Positions 7,049 to 15,538 of a stretch of 64,000 nucleotides of DNA are shown here, one piece after another. The DNA is taken from positions 1-64,000 of the forward strand of contig JAGBMA010000083.1 in assembly GCA_017635095.1 (NCBI GenBank), read 5' to 3'. Positions within the stretch are counted from its first letter, which is position 1; each line of letters begins with the position of its first letter. The stretch is from Ruminiclostridium sp. GTDB taxonomy: Bacteria; Bacillota; Clostridia; Oscillospirales; Ruminococcaceae. Below the pieces are notes generated by a model. It made no database searches. It saw nothing but the letters and a program-made list of their open reading frames with translations, and was not told the origin of the DNA. The translations under genes were made by a program, and so were the position numbers.

Positions 7049-8996
7049 ATGCATTTACCCTGTTGTGCTCCCTGACAAATTTCACAAATTCATCGGCAGG
7101 CAGCGGCTTCGAGAAACAGTACCCCTGTATGAAATGGCAGCCCATATCCTCCAGAGAATGTAGCTCTGTCTGCGTTTCAACACCTTCCGCCACAAGCTCC
7201 TTGTCGATATCACGCATCATCTTGACGGTATTGCGCACTATCGAACGGCCTTCCTCTGATGCCATTCCGTCAACGAGCGTCTTGTCCAGCTTAATTATCT
7301 TCAGCGGGAGCTTTGATACACGGTGCATATTGGAATAGCCGGTCCCGTAATCATCGAGGGAGAACGTATATCCCATTCCCGAAAGTGCTTCAAGGTTGAA
7401 CTCCATTATATTACCGGTATTCTCGTATGTTGTCTCGGTTATCTCAAGGTTTATCTTATCCGGTGAAACACCGTACTTTTCGCTGAGAACGGCAAGCTTC
7501 CCGGGAAGCTCCTCCTGCATACACTGAGCTACAGACAGATTTATCTCGATATATTCCAGCCCGAGCTTTTCAAAGTCGATATCGGAAATGAATCTGTGAA
7601 CGTCCTCAAGCACAAAATCACCTATCGGGATAATGATCCCGCGTTTTTCCGCAGCGGGTATGAATATACCGGGAGAGACGAAGCCGTATTCCTCATCGTT
7701 GAGCCTTATGAGAGCTTCCGCGGAAACGAACTTCTTCTGCTCCACGGAATATATGGGCTGGTAATACATTCTGAACTTGTTCTGGGTTATCGCGCGGCTC
7801 AGGATCGTGTCTATATTGCTCATTACCTTATAATCCCTTGACGAGATTATCTCTGCCGCTTTCGCGAATATCCTTCCCTGGGGCATCTGGGTATGGAACT
7901 CACGGCCGAATTTTATGATCTCATCTATATCCGAAAGATCGTCCGGGATCACTATATTGCAGGCGCGGGGAATGATACGCTCACCCGCAGAGGCTGCAAT
8001 ATCCGAGCTTCTTCGGAGTTCCTCCGCAAGCCGCTTGTAGGCGTCCTCAATGTCATAATTCGGATCATCTACCATTATGTACACAGTCCCGGGCTGCTCA
8101 AAATAGATGTCGAAGAAAATATGTTCACGATGAAACATCATATTGAGCTGCTTTATCACATGAGAAACGTAGAAAAGATACCTTTCCTCACCGAAGTACG
8201 ACTGAAGCTCTCTTGCGTTGATGAAGCTGATGACCGCGATCTGAACCTTCTGCTTTGTCATGAGCACCTTGCGGATATCTGAGCGGTACGCACCGAAACT
8301 GAGCGAGCCCACGGACGCGTCGGAGATCTCCTCCGGGCGCAGCAGGAACAGCACCACGAGTATAAGGGAAAATGCCGTTACTATCATCTCGATCATAAGG
8401 AACGGCATAAAATACTGCACCACAACGGCTATCATCGAAAGCACATACATGGCGAGAAGAGCCACGAGCTTGCCCACGGGCAGGAACCGCCTGCAGGACA
8501 CGAGCAGGTATATCGTACCGATAAACGCGTAAAGCACACATATCGCATACAGAACGTATATCGCGTAACCTCTTCTGTAGCCCTCTTCCGGGGTTATGGT
8601 GAAAACTGCGCCGGTGAACATATTCGTAAATATCATGAGATACATGACCGCCATAGGTATGAGAAGCACAACCTTCATTTCCGCGGAACGCACCCGGTAC
8701 CATGTCCCTGTCACCGAAAAAATGAAGAAAAAGTACACGACTATGGTTGCGGTCCTCGTCAGAAAGTAGATGTGAGTGAATATATCAGCTGTGATAAGAC
8801 GCACGTCGGATATGGGAAGACTGCGGCAGCAGTACTCCAATATGACATCGGAAAAGGCACAGACCGCCGACAGTATTATAAGCGCGATGAACAGCCTGTT
8901 TGTGTTGCCCTTTGTCATTCTGCGCACAAACACGGTGATGAATATTACAAGAAATATCGGTATCGAGCAGACATCGAAATAAAGAATGTTCTGCAA
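7047..8996 (-). CDS. Membrane EAL-domain c-di-GMP phosphodiesterase
   Basis: This ~649-residue integral membrane protein has about seven hydrophobic segments (residues 1-225), a degenerate GGDEF-like region lacking the GGDEF signature (~235-370), and a complete EAL domain (~390-640). EAL residues seen are SAEALIR, NLSVAQ, EITET, LDDYGTGYSN, IIKLDKT, AEGVET and IQGYCFSKP, so hydrolysis of c-di-GMP to pGpG is expected. I chose the TTG start at 8996 because AGGAGG lies 8 nt upstream. The GTG at 9005 overlaps that site. It follows a close paralogue by about 30 nt, so the two are probably co-transcribed. The non-catalytic GGDEF-like region may act as a regulatory domain. Confidence 0.88.
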   Translation of the reverse strand: MQNILYFDVCSIPIFLVIFITVFVRRMTKGNTNRLFIALIILSAVCAFSDVILEYCCRSLPISDVRLITADIFTHIYFLTRTATIVVYFFFIFSVTGTWYRVRSAEMKVVLLIPMAVMYLMIFTNMFTGAVFTITPEEGYRRGYAIYVLYAICVLYAFIGTIYLLVSCRRFLPVGKLVALLAMYVLSMIAVVVQYFMPFLMIEMIVTAFSLILVVLFLLRPEEISDASVGSLSFGAYRSDIRKVLMTKQKVQIAVISFINARELQSYFGEERYLFYVSHVIKQLNMMFHREHIFFDIYFEQPGTVYIMVDDPNYDIEDAYKRLAEELRRSSDIAASAGERIIPRACNIVIPDDLSDIDEIIKFGREFHTQMPQGRIFAKAAEIISSRDYKVMSNIDTILSRAITQNKFRMYYQPIYSVEQKKFVSAEALIRLNDEEYGFVSPGIFIPAAEKRGIIIPIGDFVLEDVHRFISDIDFEKLGLEYIEINLSVAQCMQEELPGKLAVLSEKYGVSPDKINLEITETTYENTGNIMEFNLEALSGMGYTFSLDDYGTGYSNMHRVSKLPLKIIKLDKTLVDGMASEEGRSIVRNTVKMMRDIDKELVAEGVETQTELHSLEDMGCHFIQGYCFSKPLPADEFVKFVREHNRVNA

Positions 8997-9027
8997 GCTG
9001 TTCACCTCCTCTCAATATGTGTACGGT

Positions 9028-10974
9028 CTACGCTTTGACCTTGTTGTGTTCCCTTATGAAAGCTACGAACTGCTGTTCGGAAAGCGGTTTCGAGAAATAA
9101 TAGCCCTGTATGAAATCTACCCCGAGCCCTGCGAGACAGTCAAGCTGGTCCTTTGATTCTACGCCCTCGCAGACGATCTCCTTGTCTATATCCTTCATCA
9201 TGCTGACGGTATTCTGCATCACCGACATTCCGGATCTGCTTTCCATGTCATCTACCATAGTCTTGTCTATCTTGATGATCTTGAGAGGAAGGCGTGAGAT
9301 ACGCTGCATATTCGAGTAGCCGGTGCCGTAATCGTCGAGCGAGAAGCTGAAACCATTCTCAGACAGCCGTTTTATGTTACGATCGGTAATATCGCCGGTA
9401 TTTTCGTATGTAGTCTCGGTTATCTCAAGATTAACGCGCTCCGGATTGACATGATATTTCTTTTCGAGAGCTAATATCTTGTCTGAGAGATCTGCCTGAA
9501 GGCACTGTGCCACCGAAAGATTAAGCTCGATATAGGACAGCCCGAGTTCGTTGAAGTCGTTCTCGCTTATGAACCTGAACACCGAGTCAAGAACAAAGTC
9601 GCCGATAGGGATCATAAGCCCTTTCTGTTCCGCAGCAGGTATGAACACTGCAGGTGAAACGAATCCGTATTCGTCGTCTATGAGACGGATAAGAGCCTCC
9701 GCGGAGATAAATCTTCCTTCCTTTATCGAATAGATAGGCTGATAGTACATCCGGAACTTTCTCTCACTTATAGCCCGGTTAAGGATAAGATCCATATTGT
9801 TCTTTATACGGAATGAGTCGGTGTTTATTATGTCGCACGCGTGTGTGTAAAACTGGTCATACGGTATTATGCGGTGGAACTGACGTCCTATGTTCACGAT
9901 CGTACTCGCATCGGTGGAGTCCTCAGGGTAGCAGATCTCACAAAAACGCGGTATTATCTTGGCGCCGTTGCTCTCTATCTCGATTATATCCTCGACCATA
10001 CCTGCATAAAGATCGTAAACGATGCCCTCGAAATCGAAGTCATAGTTGTCGATAATGAGGTAAAGCCGTCCGGGCTGCTCGAAATACAGGTCAAAATACA
10101 GTCCCTTCTCCGTACAGATCTTGTTAATGCGAAGGGCGATGTTTTTAATGAAAGAGATATACTTATCCTCACCGAGATATCTGCGGAGCTGAGAAGCGTT
10201 GATAAAACGCATCACGATGAGCTTTTCGGGGGATCGGTTCACACATATCTTATGCAGATCGTTGCTGTACGCCTTGAAGCTCGGGAGTCCGGTAAGATTG
10301 TCGATATAATCCTCCGGTCTTAGCACAAGGAGCGTGATGAAGAGCTCACCGAGAGCTGTCATTATCATCTCGACGAGGAATTTCGGGTAGAAGAGCTGGA
10401 ACAGTACCGATGCGGCTATAAGCACATACATCATGATGAGCGAGAAGGATCTTGAGCGCATCAGCATTTTTCTTCTGCGCACAACGTATGCAACGCCCCA
10501 AAGCATATAGAGTGCGGCAATTATGTATATCGCCGTGAGCCACGGTCCGCGCTGGTATCCGCCTTCGGGAGTGACGGTAAATACGCACCCGGTAAAAACA
10601 TTCACCACAAGGAGCACAAGAAGGAAGCCGTACGGCACGAAGGTGATGTAAAAGCGGTGCTTCTGTGTCATCCAATACCATGAACGGGTCTCAGACATGA
10701 TAAACATGAGATAGACTATACCGGTAAGCGTATGAAAGATATGATAGACAGTGGCGGACACAAATACTATCGTGACGGCAGTATCGCTTATCACGGAACC
10801 TTTGCAGAGCACGCAGCTCATGATATCGCTTATGGTGGTGATAACGGATATGTAAAGCAGGAAAAGGAAAAGCTTGTTGGAGATGCCGTCCGTCATCTTT
10901 CTGATGTAGGTGGCATAAATAAGGACGAAGAATATCGGGAGCGCAACAAAGTCAAGATACGGTATTCTGTCCAT
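9028..10974 (-). CDS. Membrane EAL-domain c-di-GMP phosphodiesterase, tandem paralogue
   Basis: This 648-residue protein has the same architecture as its downstream neighbour: about seven hydrophobic segments, a GGDEF-like region without the catalytic signature, then an intact EAL domain (SAEALIR, ELNLSVAQ, EITET, LDDYGTGYSN, IIKIDKT, CEGVES, IQGYYFSKP). It should lower c-di-GMP at the membrane, with the N-terminal part sensing an unknown signal. The ATG at 10974 is preceded by AAAGGGGG. An extended -10 promoter lies about 37 nt upstream. The pair arose by tandem duplication and has since diverged, most strongly in the membrane part, which suggests different input signals. Confidence 0.88.
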   Translation of the reverse strand: MDRIPYLDFVALPIFFVLIYATYIRKMTDGISNKLFLFLLYISVITTISDIMSCVLCKGSVISDTAVTIVFVSATVYHIFHTLTGIVYLMFIMSETRSWYWMTQKHRFYITFVPYGFLLVLLVVNVFTGCVFTVTPEGGYQRGPWLTAIYIIAALYMLWGVAYVVRRRKMLMRSRSFSLIMMYVLIAASVLFQLFYPKFLVEMIMTALGELFITLLVLRPEDYIDNLTGLPSFKAYSNDLHKICVNRSPEKLIVMRFINASQLRRYLGEDKYISFIKNIALRINKICTEKGLYFDLYFEQPGRLYLIIDNYDFDFEGIVYDLYAGMVEDIIEIESNGAKIIPRFCEICYPEDSTDASTIVNIGRQFHRIIPYDQFYTHACDIINTDSFRIKNNMDLILNRAISERKFRMYYQPIYSIKEGRFISAEALIRLIDDEYGFVSPAVFIPAAEQKGLMIPIGDFVLDSVFRFISENDFNELGLSYIELNLSVAQCLQADLSDKILALEKKYHVNPERVNLEITETTYENTGDITDRNIKRLSENGFSFSLDDYGTGYSNMQRISRLPLKIIKIDKTMVDDMESRSGMSVMQNTVSMMKDIDKEIVCEGVESKDQLDCLAGLGVDFIQGYYFSKPLSEQQFVAFIREHNKVKA

Positions 10975-11010
10975 AAATAAGCCCCCTTTCGTAACTACTC
11001 ATACATCTTA

Positions 11011-11019
11011 ATTATACCA
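11011..11019 (-). promoter_or_regulatory. Extended -10 promoter of the EAL pair
   Basis: On the minus strand the sequence reads TGGTATAAT, a TGn-extended -10 box with no good -35. Overlapping it upstream is GCCGATTT, which resembles a sigma-28 -10 element, but no TAAA sits at the correct spacing. Confidence 0.5.
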
Positions 11020-11244
11020 TAAATCGGCGTGTTTTTTTTGAAATTTTTGAATTTTCGGCAGGCTTGCAGCATTTTTATTTATTATTCACATATTTTGCAT
11101 TCGCATCACAACATTTTTTGTTGCTTTATACGGTTTATTTATTTTTCAAAGCAGCGCGCCGATCAGATATATGTGCACTTTGCACAATTATAGTGTAAAA
11201 TGCGCTCTCCTTGCCGCTATTATGTACATAACAGCGGATAATAT
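11020..11244. other. AT-rich intergenic stretch
   Basis: This lies between the EAL-pair promoter and the structured 3' end of the FliD-like gene. It has long A and T runs and no supported gene. Confidence 0.5.
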
Positions 11245-11321
11245 GAAAAGTCCCCCGATACGATACAAGATCGTAAGAAAGACCGACACAAGTGCGGGTC
11301 TTTCCCGACGGGGGACTTTTC
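11245..11321 (-). terminator. Branched three-way hairpin downstream of the FliD-like gene
   Basis: An outer 12-bp stem GAAAAGTCCCCC/GGGGGACTTTTC encloses two hairpins: 11260-11264/11270-11274 (ACGAT/ATCGT) and 11277-11284/11297-11304 (GAAAGACC/GGTCTTTC). It begins 17 nt past the stop at 11339. The outer stem ends in CTTTTC on the minus strand, so termination is plausible, but the branched form is unusual for a simple terminator. Confidence 0.6.
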
Positions 11322-11338
11322 TATGACATCATTCGGGA

Positions 11339-12037
11339 TCAGAATAACTGGTTGAACAGCGCTCCGCTGATCGCGGTAGAATTGGTACTTGCAACAGTAC
11401 CGGTATTTGTGTAAGTCTTGTTCGCTTCGAGGTAAGCCGCGGTCTGAGCGTATGCGGATACCGCATTAGCCTGCTCGGACATAAAGCTTGCGTAGGAATT
11501 CTTCTTGCCGAAGATCTCCTCGCGCTCCTCGTCGCTTGCTTCGCTGAACTTGTCCTTGTCTATCGAGAGCTTTCCGTCACTGTTCACTGTGACACCGACT
11601 TTAGCGAGTTTGTTGGAATAAGCGTTGGTCATATTCGCAATAAACTGGTTCTTTCCGGAAACGGACGCGTTGCCGGAATTTCTTGTCGATGAATAGAGCT
11701 CGTTGTAGCTGTTCACAAACGATTCTGCGGCAGAAAACGCCTTCTCCGTATCCACCTCGCCGGTCTTGCTGTCTGCCTTGAAAGCGGACTCAAGGCCTGC
11801 GGCCGCGGTCTTTACGTTATCGGCATATGTCTTGAGCTTGTCGTTAGCGGAAGCCGAATACGCAGATGACTTTGTTTCGGTCTTCTGGAACTTGCTCACA
11901 GCCTCTTCCGCAGAAGTCTTCGCATCAGCCTTCTGCTGTGCGAAATAATACTTGTAAAGCGGCTTTGCAACACGGAAATCGCTCCACTGATTGAGAACAT
12001 TGCTCATCGAAGAATAGAATAAACTCATATCGCTCAT
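11339..12037 (-). CDS. FliD-like (flagellar cap C-terminal-like) protein
   Basis: This 232-residue protein has no signal peptide and low hydrophobicity and is rich in Ala, Ser and Lys. Residues ~105-190 contain FVNSYNELY, then KVGVTVNSDGKLSIDKDK and a following IFG segment. These match the pattern of the FliD (hook-associated protein 2) C-terminus, where YN..., GI...DG.L.ID and .LF recur. It lacks the rest of FliD, so it is not a full cap protein. It lies downstream of a gene with a sigma-28 promoter, with no separate promoter seen, which fits a late-flagellar or flagellar-export setting. An alternative is a cytosolic protein that merely shares the fold. The family link rests on motif reading, not alignment. 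Confidence 0.55.
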   Translation of the reverse strand: MSDMSLFYSSMSNVLNQWSDFRVAKPLYKYYFAQQKADAKTSAEEAVSKFQKTETKSSAYSASANDKLKTYADNVKTAAAGLESAFKADSKTGEVDTEKAFSAAESFVNSYNELYSSTRNSGNASVSGKNQFIANMTNAYSNKLAKVGVTVNSDGKLSIDKDKFSEASDEEREEIFGKKNSYASFMSEQANAVSAYAQTAAYLEANKTYTNTGTVASTNSTAISGALFNQLF

Positions 12038-12196
12038 TATATCACTTCCCTTCGATAACTACGGTGCACAGCACTCCAAAGGTTCGGCAGAACACGCCCC
12101 GGGCGCTCCCCTTCTTTGCGCACTGCATCCGCTGAGCTTGCCTTTATCCAAAGGCGGGGACAAATGATGTCATATTCGTGCATTCAAAGGAACGCG

Positions 12197-12832
12197 TTAT
12201 TCCGCGGCAGCTGCCGCCGCAGCGTCCGACTGAGTGTTGAATTCCTTCTCCCAGTCGTCGAAGCCCTTGCGAACGCGGTCGAGAGTGTCGTAGCAAACGC
12301 TCGGAAGCTTGTCGCCCCAGATCTTCTCGCACTCGCCGAAGCCCTTCTCGAAAGCAGCTTTTACCTTCTTGAAGTTCTCGGGATCACTGCCCGCTAAGCT
12401 CTTTGCAAAATCGAGGATACGATTTGCAGTCTTTTCCGCACCCCAGAAATCTTCCGAGCCGTCGCTCTCGATATAATCGAGATCAAAGCTCTTCATTATG
12501 GACTTGATGTCAAGGGTCTTCTTCTCACCGGGCGCATTGGTCGCCTGACCGAGAAGCTGAGAGACCATGTCCTTCATACCTTCATTCTTGATCTGAAGGG
12601 CGGACTTTCCGGAATGTTCTGTCTTGACGCCCTTTGTGTAGGTATTGTTCTTGACAGACGCGTCGGTGCGCTCGAACGAATCGGTGCGCTTCTCTGTCTT
12701 TTCGGCTGCCTTATCGGCGGTCTTTTCGGCAGTATCGGCGGACTTGTCGTTCTTGGCTTCCTTTACCTTGCCATACTTGGAATTTACGGGAGCATTAGTG
12801 TAACTATCGAATAAAGGGTTGATTCCGCTCAT
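12197..12832 (-). CDS. DUF5610-like protein of unknown function
   Basis: This is a 211-residue soluble protein. Residues 15-75 are a low-complexity, highly charged linker with repeated EKTADKAAEKTEK units. The C-terminal ~100 residues form a helical domain with RILDFAKSLAG, then FEKGFGECEKIWG and TLDRVRKGFDDWEKEF, which resembles the helical domain of DUF5610 proteins. It ends in a poly-Ala run. The ATG has AAGGA about 9 nt upstream. A sigma-28-type promoter at 12978 gives a leader of about 140 nt. It is followed after 159 nt by the FliD-like gene, so both probably belong to a motility-stage transcription unit. Function unknown. Confidence 0.55.
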   Translation of the reverse strand: MSGINPLFDSYTNAPVNSKYGKVKEAKNDKSADTAEKTADKAAEKTEKRTDSFERTDASVKNNTYTKGVKTEHSGKSALQIKNEGMKDMVSQLLGQATNAPGEKKTLDIKSIMKSFDLDYIESDGSEDFWGAEKTANRILDFAKSLAGSDPENFKKVKAAFEKGFGECEKIWGDKLPSVCYDTLDRVRKGFDDWEKEFNTQSDAAAAAAAE

Positions 12833-12977
12833 ATGTTACCATTCCTTTCTTCCCGAGGTGCGGCGTGAAATTTCATTTTCATGCCGATTCCTCCTTGAAT
12901 TGAATGCTTCCCTCACAGATCCTCTGCCGCGATCCGTACAGCGAAGCAAGGCATAATTCCCTTACACCTCATATATT

Positions 12978-13004
12978 ATATCGGCACATATATTTAAAAC
13001 TTTA
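12978..13004 (-). promoter_or_regulatory. Sigma-28 (SigD/FliA) promoter
   Basis: The minus strand reads TAAA (13001-13004), a 15-nt spacer, then GCCGATAT (12978-12985). This equals the SigD consensus TAAA-N14-16-GCCGATAT and points at the DUF5610-like gene at 12832. Confidence 0.75.
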
Positions 13005-13115
13005 GCATAATTTTGCAAAAAAAGGGCTGATGACGCGAAATGCAGATAAATATGCACGAAAAATTTCGTTTGATCGCCATAATGCGACTTCTTCCGCATA
13101 AATGAAAGATTATAC

Positions 13116-13144
13116 TTGACAAAAATGCAAAAATACTGTACAAT
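13116..13144 (+). promoter_or_regulatory. Sigma-A promoter of the alanine/sodium symporter
   Basis: TTGACA, 17-nt spacer, TACAAT (13139-13144). Its position rules out start codons upstream of about 13150 for the following gene. Confidence 0.8.
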
Positions 13145-13187
13145 CTCTATATACTATTTACATAGAAAAATGAGGAGACAACGGCGG

Positions 13188-14594
13188 ATGGATTTTATTG
13201 GCAATCTGGTAAAACAGATAGATGATATAGTATGGGGAGTACCGCTGATAGTATTGATACTCGGCTGCGGCATAATGCTCACGGTCAGGATACGCTTTCT
13301 CCAGCTCAGAAAGATCGGTAAAGGCTTCAGGTATATGCTGCACGACGACGATTCCGGACACGGAGACGTTTCGAGCTTTGCGGCGCTCTGTACTGCGCTT
13401 TCCGCCACTGTCGGCACCGGCAATATCGTAGGCGTTGCCACCGCGGTTTCCACCGGCGGAGCAGGAGCTCTGTTCTGGATGGAAGTCGCCGCGCTTTTCG
13501 GTATGGCAACAAAGTATGCGGAGGGTCTTCTTGCAATTAAATTCCGCACCACCGACAAAAACGGCAATATCCTCGGCGGACCGTTCTACTACATCGAGAA
13601 CGGTATGGGAAAAAAGTGGCGCTGGCTCGCAAAGATGTTCGCGCTGTTCGGAGTGCTGTGCGGGCTCTTTGGTATAGGTACGTTCACTCAGATAAACGGT
13701 ATCACCTCTGCGGTCAAAGACTTCTTCGACCCCAACGCCGAGAATACGGTGAACATCTTCAGCAATGATTACAGCGTTTGCGTGGTCATCGCAGGTGTCA
13801 TAATCACATTCCTCGCCGCGCTCGTACTCATAGGCGGGCTGAAACGTATCTCCGCCTTTGCTCAGGTGGTAGTTCCGGCTATGATAATAACATACGTCGT
13901 GAGCTGCCTTGTCATTCTCCTGACCCACATCACCGAGATACCCAATGCTGTTGCAGAGATAGTCACAAGCGCTTTCGGGGTTCGTCCCATAGCGGGCGGT
14001 ATCGCAGGTTTCGCTCTTGTAAAGCTTTCGGCACAAAAAGGCATAGCCCGCGGTATCTTCTCCAATGAAGCGGGTCTCGGTTCCGCGCCGATCGCTGCGT
14101 CGGCCGCAAAGACAAACGAACCTGTGCGCCAGGGACTCGTGTCGATGATGGGAACGTTCATAGATACCATTATCGTATGTACAATGACCGGACTTGCAAT
14201 AGTCATCTCCGGAAGCCATAACAAGGGACTTGAAGGCGTCGATGTGACTGTGGACGCATTTGCCAACGGACTTCCGTTCCCCCGCGAAGTCGCTTCGTTC
14301 ATACTTATGGTATGTCTCGCGGTATTTGCCTTCACGACGATACTGGGCTGGAACTATTACTCCGAGCGCTGTCTCGCTTATCTTTTCGGCTATCACAAGA
14401 ACCTTGACCGCGCATTCCGCTGGATATACATAGCCGCTATCTTCATCGGACCATATCTGACTGTGGAAGCGGTCTGGGATATGGCGGACATCTTCAACGG
14501 ACTTATGGCGCTCCCGAATGTTGCTGCTCTCATAGCGCTTTCCGGAGTTGTCAAGAGAGAAACGAACGAATACTTCGCAAGGACCGGAGACTGA
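13188..14594 (+). CDS. Alanine/glycine:sodium (AGCS) symporter
   Basis: This 468-residue inner-membrane transporter has about ten or more hydrophobic segments and the family signature GTGNIVGVATAVSTGGAGAL near residue 80, plus GGPFYYIENGMG and FSNEAGLGSAPIAA. AGCS proteins take up alanine or glycine with sodium. I place the start at the ATG at 13188, the first residues being MDFIGNLVKQID. The frame is open from 13116, but that begins inside the -35 box, and GAGGAG lies about 11 nt before 13188. A SLOG-fold protein starts 1 nt after its stop, so the two are translationally coupled. Confidence 0.92.
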   Translation: MDFIGNLVKQIDDIVWGVPLIVLILGCGIMLTVRIRFLQLRKIGKGFRYMLHDDDSGHGDVSSFAALCTALSATVGTGNIVGVATAVSTGGAGALFWMEVAALFGMATKYAEGLLAIKFRTTDKNGNILGGPFYYIENGMGKKWRWLAKMFALFGVLCGLFGIGTFTQINGITSAVKDFFDPNAENTVNIFSNDYSVCVVIAGVIITFLAALVLIGGLKRISAFAQVVVPAMIITYVVSCLVILLTHITEIPNAVAEIVTSAFGVRPIAGGIAGFALVKLSAQKGIARGIFSNEAGLGSAPIAASAAKTNEPVRQGLVSMMGTFIDTIIVCTMTGLAIVISGSHNKGLEGVDVTVDAFANGLPFPREVASFILMVCLAVFAFTTILGWNYYSERCLAYLFGYHKNLDRAFRWIYIAAIFIGPYLTVEAVWDMADIFNGLMALPNVAALIALSGVVKRETNEYFARTGD

Positions 14595-14595
14595 A

Positions 14596-15060
14596 ATGAG
14601 AAACGTGAGTTTTACGGGTCACCGCGATATTGATGCAAAAAAAATAAAGCCTGTGCTTGAAGAGACTTTATGCAAACTTATCGAAAGCGGCACGGATATG
14701 TTTTTCGCGGGAGGTGCTGCGGGCTTTGATACGCTTGCAGCCGAGACTGTGATAGATCTGAGAGCGACCTATCCCTGGATCTCACTCGTGCTGGTGCTTC
14801 CCTGCTCTCCCGAGGAGCAGACACGCTCGTTTAATGCAGCCAAAAAGGAAGCGTACTATGATATACTGTACTCGGCGGACAAAGTGGAGTATGTGAGCGA
14901 ACATTACACCGAGGGCTGTATGAAGCTCCGGAACCAGCGGCTCATAGACTACGCTGATATCTGCGTGTGCTGCTATGACGAAAAACGCTCCGCCACAGGC
15001 ACCGGTCAGACCGTGCGAATGGCAGAAAAAAAGGGTATCGACATCATTAACCTCTTCTGA
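14596..15060 (+). CDS. SLOG-fold (DUF1273/YpsA-like) protein
   Basis: This 154-residue cytoplasmic protein has the Rossmann-like SLOG pattern: FTGHRDID at the N-terminus, FAGGAAGFDTLAAE near residue 37, LVLPCSPEEQTRSF near 70, and ADICVCCYDEKRSATGTGQT near 125. SLOG domains bind nucleotides or related small ligands, but the ligand here is unknown. The ATG at 14596 starts 1 nt after the symporter stop with GGAG upstream, which argues for co-translation. Its 3' end contains the hairpin that terminates the convergent mgsA transcript. Confidence 0.75.
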   Translation: MRNVSFTGHRDIDAKKIKPVLEETLCKLIESGTDMFFAGGAAGFDTLAAETVIDLRATYPWISLVLVLPCSPEEQTRSFNAAKKEAYYDILYSADKVEYVSEHYTEGCMKLRNQRLIDYADICVCCYDEKRSATGTGQTVRMAEKKGIDIINLF

Positions 15061-15078
15061 GGTCGAGCCGATACCCTT
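15031..15078 (-). terminator. Intrinsic terminator of minD-mgsA
   Basis: The stem AAGGGTATCG (15031-15040) / CGATACCCTT (15069-15078) has an inner CCTC/GAGG pair. On the minus strand it is followed by a T-tract. It lies inside the 3' end of the opposing SLOG gene. Confidence 0.75.
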
Positions 15079-15103
15079 CTTACATCGTTCATAGCTTCCG
15101 GGA

Positions 15104-15502
15104 TCATGTCCGGACAATATCTCTCCAGTCAAGGTCACCGCGCTCAAGTGCGTGAATAAGCGCCTCACCCGTTGCAATATTTGTAGCGACCGGGATATTA
15201 TGCACGTCACTTAATCTGAGAAGCGTCATCTCGTTAGGCTCATGAGCCTTTGCGTTAAGAGGATCACGGAAGAAAAACAATACGTCTATCTCGTTGCAGG
15301 ATATCCTGGCTCCGATCTGCTGATCTCCTCCCTGCGAACCGCTGAGGTAGCGCTGGATATTCAGCCCGGTAGCTTCAGCCACAAGTTTCCCCGTTGTTCC
15401 CGTAGCGCACAGGTTATGCCTGCTGAGTACGCCGCAGTAAGCAATGCAGAACTGTACCATAAGTTCTTTCTTTGAATCGTGAGCAATAAGTGCAATATTC
15501 AA
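15104..15502 (-). CDS. mgsA: Methylglyoxal synthase
   Basis: This 132-residue enzyme converts dihydroxyacetone phosphate to methylglyoxal and phosphate, a glycolytic bypass used when phosphate is scarce. Family motifs are present: [16 protein letters not shown] (phosphate binding), [13 protein letters not shown] and FFFRDPLNA, the last with the catalytic aspartate region. Length is typical. The start codon is TTG, with AAAGGCGG upstream. No better in-frame ATG precedes it. It lies 36 nt after minD, a neighbourhood seen in other Clostridia, and both end at the terminator at 15031. Confidence 0.93.
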   Translation of the reverse strand: MNIALIAHDSKKELMVQFCIAYCGVLSRHNLCATGTTGKLVAEATGLNIQRYLSGSQGGDQQIGARISCNEIDVLFFFRDPLNAKAHEPNEMTLLRLSDVHNIPVATNIATGEALIHALERGDLDWRDIVRT

Positions 15503-15538
15503 CTCTTACACCGCCTTTCTCTTTTTTCCAAACCTTTA

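Noticed and set aside
11017..11040. Second sigma-28 promoter upstream of the EAL pair
   Set aside because: GCCGATTT is present but no TAAA occurs at 14-16 nt. The extended -10 TGGTATAAT explains the site better.
13158..14396. 412-codon open frame on the - strand
   Set aside because: It is a mirror of the AGCS symporter, whose signature motifs and promoter are clear. The product is His/Tyr/Arg-rich noise.
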